Source: Dyadobacter subterraneus
GTDB lineage: Bacteria; Bacteroidota; Bacteroidia; Cytophagales; Spirosomataceae
Assembly (NCBI RefSeq): GCF_015221875.1
Contig: NZ_JACYGY010000005.1
Location: 1-16,030 of the forward strand
Direction: 5' to 3'
Length of the DNA: 16,030 bases
Below, piece after piece: positions 1 to 6,988 of this stretch. The notes beneath the pieces are model-generated. The model ran no database searches and was not told where the DNA came from. It saw only the letters and a program-made list of their open reading frames with translations. The translations under genes and the position numbers were made by a program. Each line of letters starts with the position of its first letter. The stretch's first letter is position 1.

Positions 1-85
1 AGCAGCTATACCACGATAATTTCAAAATATTATGTCAAGTGAAAAGGTAATCAATAAGCCTTGATTTGATCCCAATGGCCATTTT

Positions 86-147
86 TTAGTAAAGCTTTAC
101 ATAACCCTTAGCTATGCATAACCCAGGTTATGTAAAGCTTTACATAA
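86..147. repeat. Paired palindromes sharing GTAAAGCTTTAC
   Basis: The 18-base sequence GTAAAGCTTTACATAACC at 89-106 is repeated exactly in inverted orientation at 126-143, with a 19-base spacer. Each arm contains the 12-base palindrome GTAAAGCTTTAC. The right copy extends to a perfect 20-base palindrome at 128-147 (TTATGTAAAGCTTTACATAA). The left copy is nearly the same but lacks one T in its outer half. The transposase homology on the right begins one or two bases after the right palindrome ends. Short arms with dyad symmetry fit a site-specific recombinase core or the end of a small mobile element, but this is inference and no recombinase gene is in the window. Confidence 0.85.
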
Positions 148-148
148 A

Positions 149-361
149 ATTGGACGAAAATCATTTTTATTCGCCGGATCGCACCAGGCAGCAGAAATGA
201 CAGCTGCCATGTACTCATTTATGGCAACATGTAAGAAAAATGGCGTTGATGAGCAACAGTGGCTAACAGACGTATTCCAAAGAATCCAATCCCACAAGCA
301 CAAAGACCTCTATCAACTGCTTCCAAACAACTGGAGCAAGTTCCGTAATAAAAATAGTTAA
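149..361 (+). pseudogene. IS66-family transposase, C-terminal remnant
   Basis: The plus strand reads about 70 codons to a TAA at 359-361. Within it are GRKSFLFAGSHQAAE, then MYSFMATCKKNGVD, a W-L-D-V-F/L-R-I segment, and QLLPNNW near the end. This is the conserved C-terminal end of IS66 DDE transposases, where GRKN-LF-GS, YSL--CK-NGV and ELLP--W are diagnostic. The rest of the transposase (about 450 residues in intact members) and the accessory IS66 ORFs are absent. An in-frame TAA lies at 119-121, and the residues between that stop and 149 do not look like the family. The element is therefore truncated at its left side, exactly at the palindrome pair. It has no start codon in context and is not expected to be functional. 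Confidence 0.8.
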
Positions 362-392
362 TCTACCTGCCGAAAAGCTCAATTACACAATA

Positions 393-412
393 TGGGTTCG
401 TCGGACGCATAC
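393..412 (+). repeat. Candidate right terminal inverted repeat of the IS66 remnant
   Basis: Read inward from position 412 on the minus strand, the sequence begins GTATGCGTCCGACGAACC. IS66-family ends characteristically start GTAAGCGTC or close variants, and this block lies about 30 bases beyond the transposase stop, which is where the right end should be. The matching left end is missing from the window, so the pairing cannot be tested and the call rests on family knowledge and position. Confidence 0.45.
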
Positions 413-649
413 TTTTATCAAATATTAATCCGGCCTCTAACGCATCCTAGCTCGGGTCAACGCTATCAAATCACAGGATGTATCGTCCTGAATTTACTTC
501 TCCAGCAGGCGTGCCATAGTTGTCTTTGAATACAATAAGATATGGTAAAATATAAACAGACAACATTAGGCTTTGGGATATTTCTCTCCGAAAGAATATG
601 AAGAACTTTTAAACAGACAAAGATTGCGGCTTTACTTTTTACTCTTATT
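413..649. other. Intergenic stretch without a supported gene
   Basis: This AT-rich gap separates the IS66 remnant from the first acyltransferase. No strong terminator was seen. On the minus strand a 31-codon reading frame (566-471) encodes a hydrophobic start followed by a protein-like tail containing FKDNYGTPAGEVNSGRY. It is too short and too unfamiliar to call as a gene. It could be the remnant of something disrupted when the insertion sequence arrived. An 11-base direct repeat, TAAACAGACAA, occurs near 553 and 610. Confidence 0.4.
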
Positions 650-1696
650 CTAGCAAATGCGTTGTCTTAAATATTTAAGCAAAGGAACCTCTACATATTT
701 TGTTACCAGGTAGGCAGAAAAAATTACTAATGTAGTAGTCAATAAAATTGCTGAATAAATATTTATATACTTAAATTCTATGAGCATATGGATTATTCCA
801 TAACCAATATACTGATGTAATAGATACAGAGTGTATGAAATATGTCCTAAAAAAATGAGGCTTGACCTAAGAAGAAATTTTAACCTGTTTCTTATCATCA
901 AAGCGAAAATAATGTGGAATAATACAATAATTATATTATGCTGGAGATGCGAAATAATATACATTGACATTCCTCCCTTATCATGAAGATAAAAAGCAGA
1001 AAGTATTGAATATAACATGAACACTATTTTTTTCGCTGACAGTCCGTTATTTCTTATTTCACAGAAAAGTATTCCGGAAAAAAAAAGCGGGAAATGGTTG
1101 GTAATGGGAATTTTAGTTTGTGTGAATGTATATACTGATGGATAAAATTCTTTAAAGTAGTGGTAGAATAAGAATAATGTTAAAGTTAATAATCCGAAAT
1201 CGACAATTTGATGAATCTTCTTCATAAGGAAAACACCAACGATCCAACTATAAAAAAGAAGCTCCACCAATAACGTCCAGTAGGACCCGTCAAGATTTTC
1301 GATTCCAAAATAATTCGGCACCATTGTGAAATTTACCAATACATCTTTAAGTCTGAAATTAGGACGTTCAAAAAAGAATATGTAAAGGGAGGTAAGTGAA
1401 ACACATACCCAATATGTCGGGTAAAGTCTGGAAAAACGGCGAATAATATATTCTTTTACGTCGACCATACTTTGAATACTTAATAAAGAAACAAAACCGC
1501 TGATCATGAAAAATATGTCAACACCGGTAACTCCGAAGCTAAATTCTACAATCGGTGAAAGTTTGGATTGCTTGTACGTGTAGTGAAATAGGAGGACGCT
1601 AATGGCTGCTAGCCCTCTCAAAGAATCTATTTCTAAAACTCTTGATGCATGGACAATATATTTATCCCTAGTGATAGGGTGCGATAGAGGTGACAT
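650..1696 (-). CDS. Membrane O-acyltransferase, acyltransferase-3 family
   Basis: The product is an integral membrane protein of about 348 residues, the usual length for a stand-alone acyltransferase-3 (OafA/NodX-like) enzyme. These enzymes move acyl groups, often acetyl, onto sugar hydroxyls of surface or exported glycans. Visible family marks are DSLRGLAAISVLLFH (residues ~24-38, with the conserved Arg and His), DIFFMISGF, the RRFSRLYPTYW block (~86-96), and GSYWTLLVELLFY (~138-149), which is the family's SYWSL-E--FY motif. Roughly ten hydrophobic segments follow one another to the C terminus. I chose the ATG at 1696; a TTG two codons earlier is possible. It lies 208 bases downstream of a second acyltransferase on the same strand, and both follow a LuxR-type gene. 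Acceptor glycan and acyl donor cannot be read from the sequence. Confidence 0.9.
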   Translation of the reverse strand: MSPLSHPITRDKYIVHASRVLEIDSLRGLAAISVLLFHYTYKQSKLSPIVEFSFGVTGVDIFFMISGFVSLLSIQSMVDVKEYIIRRFSRLYPTYWVCVSLTSLYIFFFERPNFRLKDVLVNFTMVPNYFGIENLDGSYWTLLVELLFYSWIVGVFLMKKIHQIVDFGLLTLTLFLFYHYFKEFYPSVYTFTQTKIPITNHFPLFFSGILFCEIRNNGLSAKKIVFMLYSILSAFYLHDKGGMSMYIISHLQHNIIIVLFHIIFALMIRNRLKFLLRSSLIFLGHISYTLYLLHQYIGYGIIHMLIEFKYINIYSAILLTTTLVIFSAYLVTKYVEVPLLKYLRQRIC

Positions 1697-1904
1697 GTAC
1701 AACTAGATATTTGATGTTGGAGATCAATAAGATAATGTTTTATTCAAATTTCATAATTAAGGTAAATTCGAAATTCAATAGTTTTAAGATTGGAAATAAC
1801 TACACGATGGGACTGACAAATTAACCGTTGGCAGATCGTAGATATTATTATAGTCACCGCAATTAGGTGCAATTGTGTAATATAATCGTCTATCAAGTAA
1901 GTTG

Positions 1905-3050
1905 TTAAGTTGAAATTAAGGTTGATTTACTTTTTGTACCTTCTGGCGCCGGCTGAAACCCTATTTTGTACTTCAATTGGTTTATCGGTGATTCAAAAAG
2001 AATCCACGAAGCTGAAGAAAGCATTATCAGAATAAATAGGGAGGTAACCTTTGCAGAACTGTCAGAAAGAGTTAAACTGATTGAGAAAAATCTGTTGATA
2101 GTTTTTACCAAGAAAGGCATCAGTACAGCTGGTACTAGCATATGGTAAATGTAGATCCCATAACTTATTTTACCAATATACTGCAGTACTAAATTATTCA
2201 GGATTGTTCCGATCAAATATTTAAATCCTTTCCCAGTAGTCGCTCTTACTACAAAATATAAACAAAATATTGACATCGAACTTTTGAAAAAGATCAACTT
2301 AAAAAATGAAACGCTATCTTCCAAGCTAAAAAATACGAATAATATTCCCATGGGAATCACTAATATAGAGATAGCAGTTAAAAATTCAGTATTAGATCTT
2401 TTGTAAAAAAGTGATAATGCCCATAATGCGCCAAATGCAAAAGAGTCGAGGCTAGATGGCATTAATACTCCTTCGTGTAGATTTAAAGAAGAAAAAAATA
2501 TCCTAAACCCAAAAGCTGATATAATAAAACCCCATACAAGGAATCCCAAATACTTTTTTGGAGTAATAAGGATCGGCAAGGGCCAAAAGATGTAAAATTG
2601 TTCCTCAACCGCAAGTGACCAGTAAGGGGAGAGAAGGTCAGACCAATTATGTAATTTTTCAATTAAAACATTGGAAGCATAAAATATATAAAAAAAAGGA
2701 TATGAGTAAAACTGGGTATCGATTTTTGGAATATAGGTACTAAACTGCGCAATCCATACAACTAATAGTACCAGATAATACAGCGGAAATATGCGTAACA
2801 GTCGTTTGAATATAAACTTTCTATAAATAGTCCAAAAACCATTGGTCTTTAGAGCAATTCTACTTTTTAATAGATTGGTTGTAATCAAAAAGCCACTCAG
2901 GACAAAGAACATCGTAACGCCCAGTGGCCCAGTTGCGATAATATTAATACCCTTATTTTCTGGGAACCAGTGAAAGAATATTACCAAAGCAACTGATATG
3001 GCTCTAAGGCTATCTAACTGTTGAAAATAATAATCTCGATTTTGCATCAT
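1905..3050 (-). CDS. Membrane O-acyltransferase, acyltransferase-3 family
   Basis: This is a polytopic membrane protein of about 381 residues, in the normal range for OafA-type acyltransferases. QLDSLRAISVALVIFFHW (~11-28) holds the conserved Arg and catalytic-region His27. FFVLSGFLIT (~48-57), FKRLLRIFPLYY (~81-92) and SPYWSLAVEEQFYIFWP (~141-157) are textbook acyltransferase-3 motifs, and they match the consensus more closely than those of its neighbour at 650-1696. A reading frame open to a TTG at 3104 exists, but the ATG pair at 3050/3047 fits the family N terminus much better. The gene starts 85 bases after the stop of the LuxR-type gene on the same strand, so the two may be co-transcribed. 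The likely role is O-acylation of a cell-surface or secreted polysaccharide; the substrate is unknown. Confidence 0.92.
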   Translation of the reverse strand: MMQNRDYYFQQLDSLRAISVALVIFFHWFPENKGINIIATGPLGVTMFFVLSGFLITTNLLKSRIALKTNGFWTIYRKFIFKRLLRIFPLYYLVLLVVWIAQFSTYIPKIDTQFYSYPFFYIFYASNVLIEKLHNWSDLLSPYWSLAVEEQFYIFWPLPILITPKKYLGFLVWGFIISAFGFRIFFSSLNLHEGVLMPSSLDSFAFGALWALSLFYKRSNTEFLTAISILVIPMGILFVFFSLEDSVSFFKLIFFKSSMSIFCLYFVVRATTGKGFKYLIGTILNNLVLQYIGKISYGIYIYHMLVPAVLMPFLVKTINRFFSISLTLSDSSAKVTSLFILIMLSSASWILFESPINQLKYKIGFQPAPEGTKSKSTLIST

Positions 3051-3135
3051 ATATGTCGGTGTCAAGATTGCACATTGGGTACTGTGGCCGAGAGGGTTAC
3101 TCAATTGAAGCTCACTTCACTTTAATTAAGGGAAC

Positions 3136-3780
3136 TCAATTATCCGAAGGCTTATGAATAGTCATTAAATGTTGGAGTTTTACAATATTGGTTACATTTA
3201 ACTTTCTAAACACATTATTTTTTATAGTGCTGATTGTTGATGTTGATCTATTCAGCTTTTTGGCGATTTCCCCTGTTTTAAAACCATTTATGAGGAAAGT
3301 TGCTATTTCAAATTCCCTTTTTGAGAGACGGATGAAAACATGATTACTTCTAAGTTCTTTATTTTTTAGCCATATTTGATGTAAATCGTGACAATCCTGT
3401 GGGAAGAAGTATGTCTTCCCAAGCAGTATACTGCGAATACATTCGGCCAAGGAAATTTCATTACTATTTTGCGGTATAATGCCCGAAACCTCTGCCAAAA
3501 AGAAGGGAATGACTGTAGGGCCAAATCTAGTATCCAAAAAAATAATTATCGGAACCTGCGGAAATCTTCTTTTTACATTATACACTAGATGTATGTCATC
3601 AATCAGAATACTTTTGGTTGTACCCAAAATAATTAAGTCAGGTTGTGCAAACTTAATAAAATCTAAATTGGATAATTTTAACGAAAAATGAAGGATGGCA
3701 TTACCAAAATGCTTTTTTAAAAACTGTCGAAATCCGATTGCGAGAATGGGACTTGTATCCAATAATAATATTTCAGGCAT
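3136..3780 (-). CDS. LuxR-type regulator with degenerate receiver domain
   Basis: The 214-residue product has the layout of NarL/FixJ response regulators: a receiver-like fold (~1-125) and a LuxR helix-turn-helix (~150-205, SKREFEIATFL, then GEIAKKLNRSTSTISTIKNN). The receiver has lost its phosphorylation chemistry. The acidic pair near the N terminus is a single Asp8, the PDLIIL strand ends in Gly53 where the phospho-Asp belongs, the Thr/Ser switch position is Leu (IIIFLD), and the conserved Lys after the GYLL-like turn is Gln. It probably binds DNA without a phosphorelay, through dimerisation or another signal (inference). The closest paralogue in the window is 6989-7615, which carries the same Gly53. 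It lies upstream of, and on the same strand as, two acyltransferase genes, which are its most natural targets. No histidine kinase is nearby. Confidence 0.88.
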   Translation of the reverse strand: MPEILLLDTSPILAIGFRQFLKKHFGNAILHFSLKLSNLDFIKFAQPDLIILGTTKSILIDDIHLVYNVKRRFPQVPIIIFLDTRFGPTVIPFFLAEVSGIIPQNSNEISLAECIRSILLGKTYFFPQDCHDLHQIWLKNKELRSNHVFIRLSKREFEIATFLINGFKTGEIAKKLNRSTSTISTIKNNVFRKLNVTNIVKLQHLMTIHKPSDN

Positions 3781-4159
3781 GTCAAACTATTTATGAAGTG
3801 GTTAGTTAGATCTTTTGGGTTGCGGCCTTTCACAGACAAATCTTTTGAGAAGACTGTAAAGTCACAGTTATTATTCTTATTTCAGCTCAAATAACCTGGT
3901 TACTTATGGACCAATCAAATTCTTTTAATCAATACCAACCTTGAATACCTTTTAAGGACGAAGGACTATCATTATTATACGTTCGCGTATAAAATTTTTA
4001 AAAGCTTAAGTCAGTAACTGAATTCAAAGTAACACGACTAAAAAAACTCTATTTGATTAAGGATTTGAAATAACGAATTGCCAAATTCTATCTGCGATAA
4101 ACGGGTACCGGTTATATTAATGTTGAATCTGGCAAAAGGCCACCAAAAAAGAAAATTTT
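3781..4159. other. Intergenic stretch upstream of the LuxR-type gene
   Basis: There is no convincing gene here. The only structured element is a perfect 7-base inverted repeat with a TTCG loop (TTATACG-TTCG-CGTATAA, 3975-3992). No T-run follows on either strand, so it is not an obvious intrinsic terminator. It lies between the decayed gene at 4160-4767 and the regulator gene, where it could be an operator or a weak transcript end. Confidence 0.4.
3975..3992. repeat. Perfect short inverted repeat (hairpin, 4-base loop)
   Basis: Seven-base arms TTATACG and CGTATAA flank the loop TTCG. The dyad is about 195 bases upstream of the LuxR-type start codon at 3780. Candidate roles are a regulator operator or an RNA hairpin. 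The lack of a U-tract on both strands argues against a classical terminator. Confidence 0.5.
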
Positions 4160-4767
4160 CTATTTTGGTAATCCTAACAATTTTGCGCGAAGCCGAAAAG
4201 CTATTGCAACATAATCGTTGTCATAGTTGCCGCGCGAAATTAGATAGCGAGAAAGTAATGTTTTTGCTATTAGATCCGCCACTTCTTAAAAAGGGATCAG
4301 TTAGCGTCATTACTGTCTTGGGAAATTGAGAAATACCAGAAAGTTTCAATTTTTTTTTTTCATTTTTAAAGATTGAATTAGCATTTATCAATCTCTCTGG
4401 CACAACATAATGATGCTCACTAGGAGTAGAATTAAATTTAAGTAGAAACAAAACAGTCCTTAAAGGGAGAATGGCGGCAGCCATTGAAGGTCTGGCAAAG
4501 TTTATATAAAAATATGCAGGTATTTTAGCAGACCCATTTAAATAGTCAAATTTGTAATTTTTTTTACGCAATTCCATGCACAAAAAAAACTTTGGCCAAA
4601 GCCTAGTATATTCACTATCCATAAGTTTTAAATAACGTTGAGTAGAATCTTTTTAGTAAGTAAATTTTTGAATTCCAGTTAAAATATTGAGATCCACTTG
4701 CCTTATTTAACAAACCGGCCTTTGGGGGAAACCTTAATTCTATAGACTGACTTACTTCATCAAACAT
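4160..4767 (-). pseudogene. Twice-frameshifted pseudogene, unrecognised protein
   Basis: Three overlapping minus-strand frames each read as plausible protein and join end to end. Frame A starts at ATG 4767 (MFDEVSQSIELRF) and dies at a TAG just after 4622. Frame B carries on (DSEYTRLWPKFFLCMELRKK, then PERLINANSIF and ISQFPKTVMTLTDPFL). Frame C supplies EVADLIAKTLLSRYL and NYDNDYVAIAFRLRAKLLGL before TAG at 4160-4162. Each junction needs one base removed, near 4620-4650 and near 4285-4295 (the TTTTTAAGAAG stretch). The repaired product would be about 201 residues. Frame B also contains an A11 tract (T11 on plus, 4350-4360) that does not itself break the frame. I do not recognise the family. 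A distant resemblance of KFFLCMELRKKNY to glycosyltransferase-2 tails is too weak to use. A -7-like box at 4781-4788 supports the start. Confidence 0.5.
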
Positions 4768-4780
4768 ATATAATAACTTT

Positions 4781-4788
4781 CAAAAATA
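4781..4788 (-). promoter_or_regulatory. Bacteroidota-type -7 box upstream of the pseudogene
   Basis: On the minus strand the sequence TATTTTTG matches the Bacteroidota -7 consensus TAnnTTTG at every fixed position. It ends 13 bases before the ATG at 4767. A canonical TTG at -33 is not present; TTAC lies at about the right distance. In-frame stop TGA between the box and the ATG agrees with translation starting at 4767. Confidence 0.35.
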
Positions 4789-5380
4789 CAACTAATATAA
4801 AATAAATTGTAACATAATGAACTGTTGCTCAGTACGATATGGATAATTGAATATAATTTCTTGAAATAAGTTTATTACTGTTTGGTGACTCAATAATTCA
4901 GGTATTATTGAATCTGTGCTGTAAAAAATATGATGAAGTTGCAATGGGCTAAAATAAAAATAACCTTCTATATCTGGTTGTGCTGATCGACTGAAACCAA
5001 AATGATCCGGGTATTAGTTATGCGTTAAAAATAGCCGGAGAGTGCTCATTTTTTGATTTCTTCTTACTGGTCTTTGAAAAGGTTTCCATCAACTTTTAAC
5101 TAGTTTTATTTTCTTGATATCTTTACCAGGCTAATACGTGGTTTCCTTTAATTGAAACCTGAAAAAGAGGTTCTTAAAGGTATTTCTAATTTGTATACGT
5201 AAGTATGCTTGTTTTTTTAGTCCTGTGAATTTAATTTCATAAATATTGCCGGCGGCCTATTAATAGACAATCTGCATGGAGGTCTGGACATTTATCTTCG
5301 TTAAGCTTTCAAGTTAGTGTATTTCAAAAGCCATTCAAGCGAAGACTAATCCTTAATGTTAGTTTATGCCGTACTTATTA
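4789..5380. other. AT-rich intergenic stretch with no supported gene
   Basis: I read all six frames across this ~590-base gap and found only short frames, the longest believable one being about 18 codons on the plus strand near 4930. No repeat, tRNA-like fold or strong hairpin was seen apart from weak GGTTTC/GAAACC arms at 5140-5159. It may be decayed DNA next to the pseudogene. Confidence 0.4.
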
Positions 5381-5413
5381 AAACGGTCACGAGGATTGTT
5401 TTCGTGACCGTTT
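5381..5413 (-). terminator. Intrinsic terminator after rfbD
   Basis: Perfect 12-base arms AAACGGTCACGA (5381-5392) and TCGTGACCGTTT (5402-5413) are separated by 9 bases. On the minus strand the hairpin starts 21 bases after the rfbD stop and its 3' arm runs into TTTTAAT, a short U-tract. It may also act weakly on the plus strand. Confidence 0.75.
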
Positions 5414-5434
5414 GATATTGATTTTTATTTAAAA

Positions 5435-6286
5435 TTAAATCAATTTTTTGATGCAAGCCTCCAAACTCTCTCGCCAATAGGGAATTTGAATTCCAAAAGT
5501 AGATTTTATTTTATTTTTATCCATGACAGAGTATGCCGGTCTTACCGCTCTGGTAACATATTCGGATGTTTTAACCGGGTTTACTTTTACAATCGTGTTG
5601 CTGAGGTCAAAAATACTTTTGGCAAAGTCAAACCAGGATGTTACGCCTTCGTTGCTGTAATGGTATATGCCATATGCATTGCTGCCCGACCCAATAATAT
5701 CGAAGATAGCTTGTGCTAAATCAACCGCATAGGTCGGGGAGCCGGTCTGATCTACAATTACTCCTAACTGTTCGCGTTCATTTCCTAAACGAAGCATTGT
5801 TTTTACAAAGTTATTCCCATATTCGGAATATAACCAGCTGGTACGCAGGATAAAGTATTTTTCTAGGACATTAGAAATGGCCGCTTCTCCTTCCAGCTTT
5901 GTAAGCCCATAGACGTTCTCCGGTTTTGCCGGGTCTGTTTCGGATAATATTTTGGGCACATTGCCTCCAAATACAAAATCAGTAGAAACATGAATTAGTG
6001 TAGCGTCGTACAGGAGGCAAGCCTTTGCAATGTTTTCAGCTCCGTCTCTGTTTACTTTACGACAAATTTCAATGTCATCTTCCGCTTTGTCAACTGCGGT
6101 ATAGGCAGCGCAGTTAATGACGAATTCAGGTTTTTCTTTTATGAATAATAAATCTAAAAGATTTAGATCAAGTATATTACCCTCTTGTTCCGATGGGAAG
6201 GAAATATCTTGATTGCCATTTTCTTCAGCAACCTTTCTAAGGCAATTACCTAATTGTCCGGAAGCTCCCAGTACGAGTATTTTCAT
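5435..6286 (-). CDS. rfbD: dTDP-4-dehydrorhamnose reductase
   Basis: The 283-residue product is a short-chain dehydrogenase/reductase of RmlD (RfbD) type. It catalyses the last step of dTDP-L-rhamnose synthesis, the NAD(P)H-dependent reduction of dTDP-4-dehydro-L-rhamnose, in the cytoplasm. Visible marks are the Rossmann motif GASGQLG (7-13), NCAAYTAVDKAE (58-69), STDFVFGG (101-108) and the catalytic YGLTK (Tyr126, Lys130). RTSWLYSEYGNNF and VDQTGSPTYAVDLA are also typical of RmlD. The length matches the family. The frame stays open upstream to 6388, but MKILVLGASG is the standard N terminus, so I start at ATG 6286. The usual partners rfbA, rfbB and rfbC are not in the window, so rhamnose precursors must come from elsewhere. 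A hairpin terminator follows at 5381-5413. Confidence 0.93.
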   Translation of the reverse strand: MKILVLGASGQLGNCLRKVAEENGNQDISFPSEQEGNILDLNLLDLLFIKEKPEFVINCAAYTAVDKAEDDIEICRKVNRDGAENIAKACLLYDATLIHVSTDFVFGGNVPKILSETDPAKPENVYGLTKLEGEAAISNVLEKYFILRTSWLYSEYGNNFVKTMLRLGNEREQLGVIVDQTGSPTYAVDLAQAIFDIIGSGSNAYGIYHYSNEGVTSWFDFAKSIFDLSNTIVKVNPVKTSEYVTRAVRPAYSVMDKNKIKSTFGIQIPYWRESLEACIKKLI

Positions 6287-6793
6287 TTTGGTTGAATTGT
6301 TAATAGGATAAAGATACGGTGAATAAACTGAGGAAGTAAAATAAGATCCGGACAAAACGACATTTTGCTCCGGTATCTTGGCCGACACTATTCACCTGAA
6401 CAGTCACAAATACGACGTCCAGCAAGTTCAATTTTAAAAAGTTAAAACTTCGTTAGGGATTTTTCTTATTAACAGATTTTCCTTCCTCAGCCGAAACAAC
6501 TTAAATGAATGAGTTATTACGCAAGAGATAATTTAGATAATTTTTTCCAATCGCAGGACCAATATACAACTGCAGGGTTGGAAATTCAGGGATACTTATT
6601 CCGGAATATCCGTGCAGGCTTGTAATAAAAGGGCTTGAAAACAATTTTTGACCTGCTGGCGACTTCTTAAATGAAAATCAAGTTTGCCGGGATCTATAAG
6701 CCCGGCTCTTCATTAATCAAATTTAAATCATTTCCCTTTTTGCCGGTCAAAAAAACTCTGCTTGTAAAAGGTAGGAGACTAAGCACAGCGGTA
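6287..6793. other. Intergenic stretch upstream of rfbD
   Basis: There is no confident gene. A 6-base GC-rich hairpin, GCCGGG/CCCGGC with a 9-base loop (6686-6706), lies on the far side of the small ORF at 6794-6934. On the minus strand it is followed by an A/T-rich stretch without a clean U-tract, so it is at most a weak transcript end. A minus-strand frame shifted by one base from the small ORF stays open from about 6806 to the TAG inside this hairpin. It might be a decayed continuation of that ORF. Confidence 0.35.
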
Positions 6794-6934
6794 CTAGTAT
6801 AGAATACTGTCAGAGACCATTTTTATCTTGCCCAAGTTGCTGGTGAGAAACGTCACTGCCAGTGGCCGTACAATGGGAAAAATATTTCCTCTGTAAGTCA
6901 AGATATTGTTGTTTACCTTAATCTTAAAGTCCAT
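6794..6934 (-). CDS. Possible small ORF or gene remnant, 46 residues
   Basis: Downstream of the LuxR-type gene, in the same frame and after its TAG-TAA double stop, a stretch reads as believable protein. It begins at ATG 6934 (MDFKIKVNNNILTYRGN) and continues with PLAVTFLTSNLGKIKMV to TAG at 6794. The open frame extends upstream of that ATG back to the double stop with more protein-like residues (INSAHDDH), so the real start could be earlier at a non-ATG codon, or the N terminus may be lost. I do not recognise a family. The mixture of short beta-like segments and the absence of low-complexity sequence make it look more coding than neighbouring intergenic DNA, but a chance ORF is possible. Confidence 0.3.
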   Translation of the reverse strand: MDFKIKVNNNILTYRGNIFPIVRPLAVTFLTSNLGKIKMVSDSILY

Positions 6935-6988
6935 GTGGTCATCGTGTGCGGAATTGATATTGAGCGTTCTGATAACATTGGCTGTTTA

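Noticed and set aside
112..303. Minus-strand 63-codon frame over the IS66 remnant
   Set aside because: It lies antisense to clear IS66 transposase homology and has no protein-like features of its own.
3098..3104. TTG start that would add 18 residues to the second acyltransferase
   Set aside because: The extra residues do not resemble the family N terminus, and ATG codons at 3050/3047 lie immediately before the conserved first segment.
4078..4329. Plus-strand 83-codon frame beginning at a TTG
   Set aside because: It is antisense to the reconstructed minus-strand pseudogene, whose frames read more like protein and have a start and a -7-like box.
5140..5159. GGTTTC/GAAACC inverted repeat
   Set aside because: Short AT-rich arms with an 8-base loop, in a gap where such symmetry is expected by chance.
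6287..6388. 34-residue N-terminal extension of rfbD
   Set aside because: RmlD proteins begin directly with the Rossmann strand. MKILVLGASG at 6286 is the standard start.
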